Shown: piece after piece, positions 20,398-21,536 of the stretch
Layout of the letters: every line of letters begins with the position of its first letter
Position numbering within the stretch: position 1 is the first letter of the stretch
Assembly (NCBI GenBank): GCA_020024715.1
Contig: JAHHTJ010000002.1
Span: 1 to 21,536 of the forward strand
Source: Mycoplasmataceae bacterium
Lineage (GTDB): Bacteria > Bacillota_I > Bacilli_A > Mycoplasmatales > Mycoplasmoidaceae
Direction of reading: 5' to 3'
DNA: 21,536 nucleotides
The notes under the pieces: generated by a model
Told to the model about the DNA's origin: nothing
Seen by the model: the letters and a program-made list of their open reading frames with translations, nothing else
Database searches by the model: none
Made by a program: the position numbers and the translations under genes

Positions 20398-21468
20398 ATG
20401 GGGTTTTGAGATAAGGTTAAAAATATTTTCAAAAAAGATAAAAATAAAGATACAAATAATCTAGAAGAACAAATTCAGAAAAAAAATGAAGAAAATAGAA
20501 TCTGAAATGCAGACAAAGAATCAGAATTTGATGCAAAACTAAATAAGACTGCTTCTGGTTTTAGTAAAATTATTGATGAATTGCAAATTGCTTATTCAAA
20601 AAATGAATTTTCAAATGATTTTTATGAACAATTAATTGATTCATTAGTTGGATTAGATATTGGATATATTGCTAGCGAAAAAATAGCTGATGCTGTTAAA
20701 AATGAAGTAATTAGAAATAATATTAATGATTTTGAAAAAGTATTAGAAATTTTAATTGATAAATTAGTTGTTTATTATATTCAAGATACTAATGTAGATA
20801 CTTCAATTAATATTTCTAAAGACAGGAAAACTAATGTAATGGTAGTAATTGGAGCTAATGGTGTTGGTAAAACTACTACCATTGCTAAATTAACTCAATT
20901 TTATAAAAATCTTGGTCATAAAATTTTACTTGTAGCAGGTGATACATTTAGAGCTGGTGCTGTTGAACAATTAAAAGTTCATGCCAACAAAATTGGAGTT
21001 GATATTGTTACAAGTGATAAAATCGGAGAAGATCCAGCAGCTGTTACATATAAGGGAATTAAAAAAGGATATGAAGAAGAATATTCTTTAATTATTTGTG
21101 ACACATCTGGTAGATTGCAAAATAAAGTTAATCTTATGAATGAATTAACAAAAATAATAAAACAAATTAAAAGATTTGATGAATCAGCGCCACATGAAAT
21201 TTTATTAGTGTTAGATGCAACTGTTGGTCAAAGTGGATTATCACAAGCAAAATCATTTAATGAAGCAGCAGGAGTTACTGGAATAGTTTTGGTAAAAATG
21301 GATTCTTCATCAAAAGGTGGTATTGTTTTATCGATTAAAGATCAGTTTAATATTCCAGTTAAATTAATTGGTTATGGTGAAGGATTAAATGATATTGCTG
21401 AATTTAATTTAGAAGAATATATTAAGAATCTTGTAAAAAATATTAATATAAATAATAACAAAAAATAA
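20398..21468 (+). CDS. ftsY: Signal recognition particle receptor FtsY
   Basis: A 356-residue SRP GTPase that docks SRP-ribosome complexes at the membrane for co-translational insertion. A short charged N-terminal A region starts MGFWDKVKNIFKK (Trp from TGA at codon 4), an amphipathic lipid-binding helix. The N domain follows, then the G domain: G1 GANGVGKTTTIAKL near residue 152, DTFRAGAVEQL, G3 DTSGRLQNK, G4 VKMDSSSKGG, and the closing GYGEGLNDIAEF. AAGGGAG precedes the ATG, 11 bases after smc. smc-ftsY is the usual Firmicutes pairing. Confidence 0.96.
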
Positions 21469-21470
21469 AA

Positions 21471-21536
21471 ATGAAAAAAATTTTAATACTTGATATCGAA
21501 AATACAATTTATAAAACTCAACGTCTTCATAATAAA
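21471..21536 (+). CDS. Start of an unidentified gene, cut by the window end
   Basis: Twenty-two codons beginning two bases after the ftsY stop: MKKILILDIENTIYKTQRL. The beta-strand followed by D-I-E-N-T resembles HAD-superfamily motif I (DxDxT), but with Glu in place of the second Asp. Too little is present to assign a family. No distinct ribosome site is visible, so it may be coupled to ftsY. Confidence 0.5.
   Translation, partial: MKKILILDIENTIYKTQRLHNK

Noticed and set aside
1..21536. CRISPR arrays, tRNA genes, insertion sequences or phage genes
   Set aside because: No spaced direct repeats, cloverleaf-like sequences, transposase or integrase motifs or terminal inverted repeats were noticed on either strand by eye.

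Overview
The window is a gene-dense, very AT-rich piece of a mollicute (Mycoplasma/Ureaplasma-type) chromosome. The clearest sign is that TGA must be read as tryptophan. Nearly every recognisable protein (GapN, NrdA, NrdB, RecA, Pgi, FakA, PlsX, RNase III, SMC, FtsY) is complete only if in-frame TGA codons are translated, and these fall at conserved Trp or aromatic positions. All identifiable stops are TAA or TAG. Small metabolic genes, a VISC-type lipoprotein, an SMC of the short mycoplasma 'P115' size and a reduced lipid/division cluster fit the same group. The species cannot be named from the sequence alone.

Layout. (1) 28-1503 (+): gapN, NADP-dependent non-phosphorylating glyceraldehyde-3-phosphate dehydrogenase, ending at a strong bidirectional hairpin (1534-1570). 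(2) 1587-6847 (-): nrdB, nrdA and a polytopic membrane protein resembling the dicarboxylate/amino-acid symporter fold. The ribonucleotide reductase is E. coli-like class Ia, with metal ligands, tyrosine and cysteines all present; no nrdI is seen. (3) 7082-8952 (+): trpS and a Cof-type HAD phosphatase in a TAATG overlap. (4) 8941-11298 (-): a lipoprotein, recA and a 103-residue membrane protein whose ATG directly abuts the recA stop. (5) 11416-13631 (+): pgi, with an unusual acidic C-terminal tail, and rpe. (6) 13642-13839 (-): rpmB (L28). (7) 13987-21468 (+): fakA, plsX, rnc, smc, ftsY, then the first 22 codons of another gene.

Regions 5-7 are a collapsed version of the Bacillus-type order rpe / rpmB (reversed) / fakA ... 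plsX ... rnc-smc-ftsY, with recG, fapR, fabD, fabG, acpP and others gone. What remains serves exogenous fatty-acid activation (FakA), acyl-phosphate formation (PlsX), RNA processing (RNase III), chromosome organisation (SMC) and membrane targeting (FtsY). The remaining genes cover NADPH supply, dNTP synthesis, recombination, Trp charging and sugar-phosphate interconversion.

Compaction is extreme. At two convergent junctions the terminator of one gene lies inside the coding sequence of the opposite one. No tRNA, rRNA, CRISPR, insertion sequence, prophage or non-genic stretch over 300 bases was found. I see no convincing new multi-gene system. The most interesting points are the class Ia reductase, the recA operon partners, the Pgi tail and the embedded terminators.
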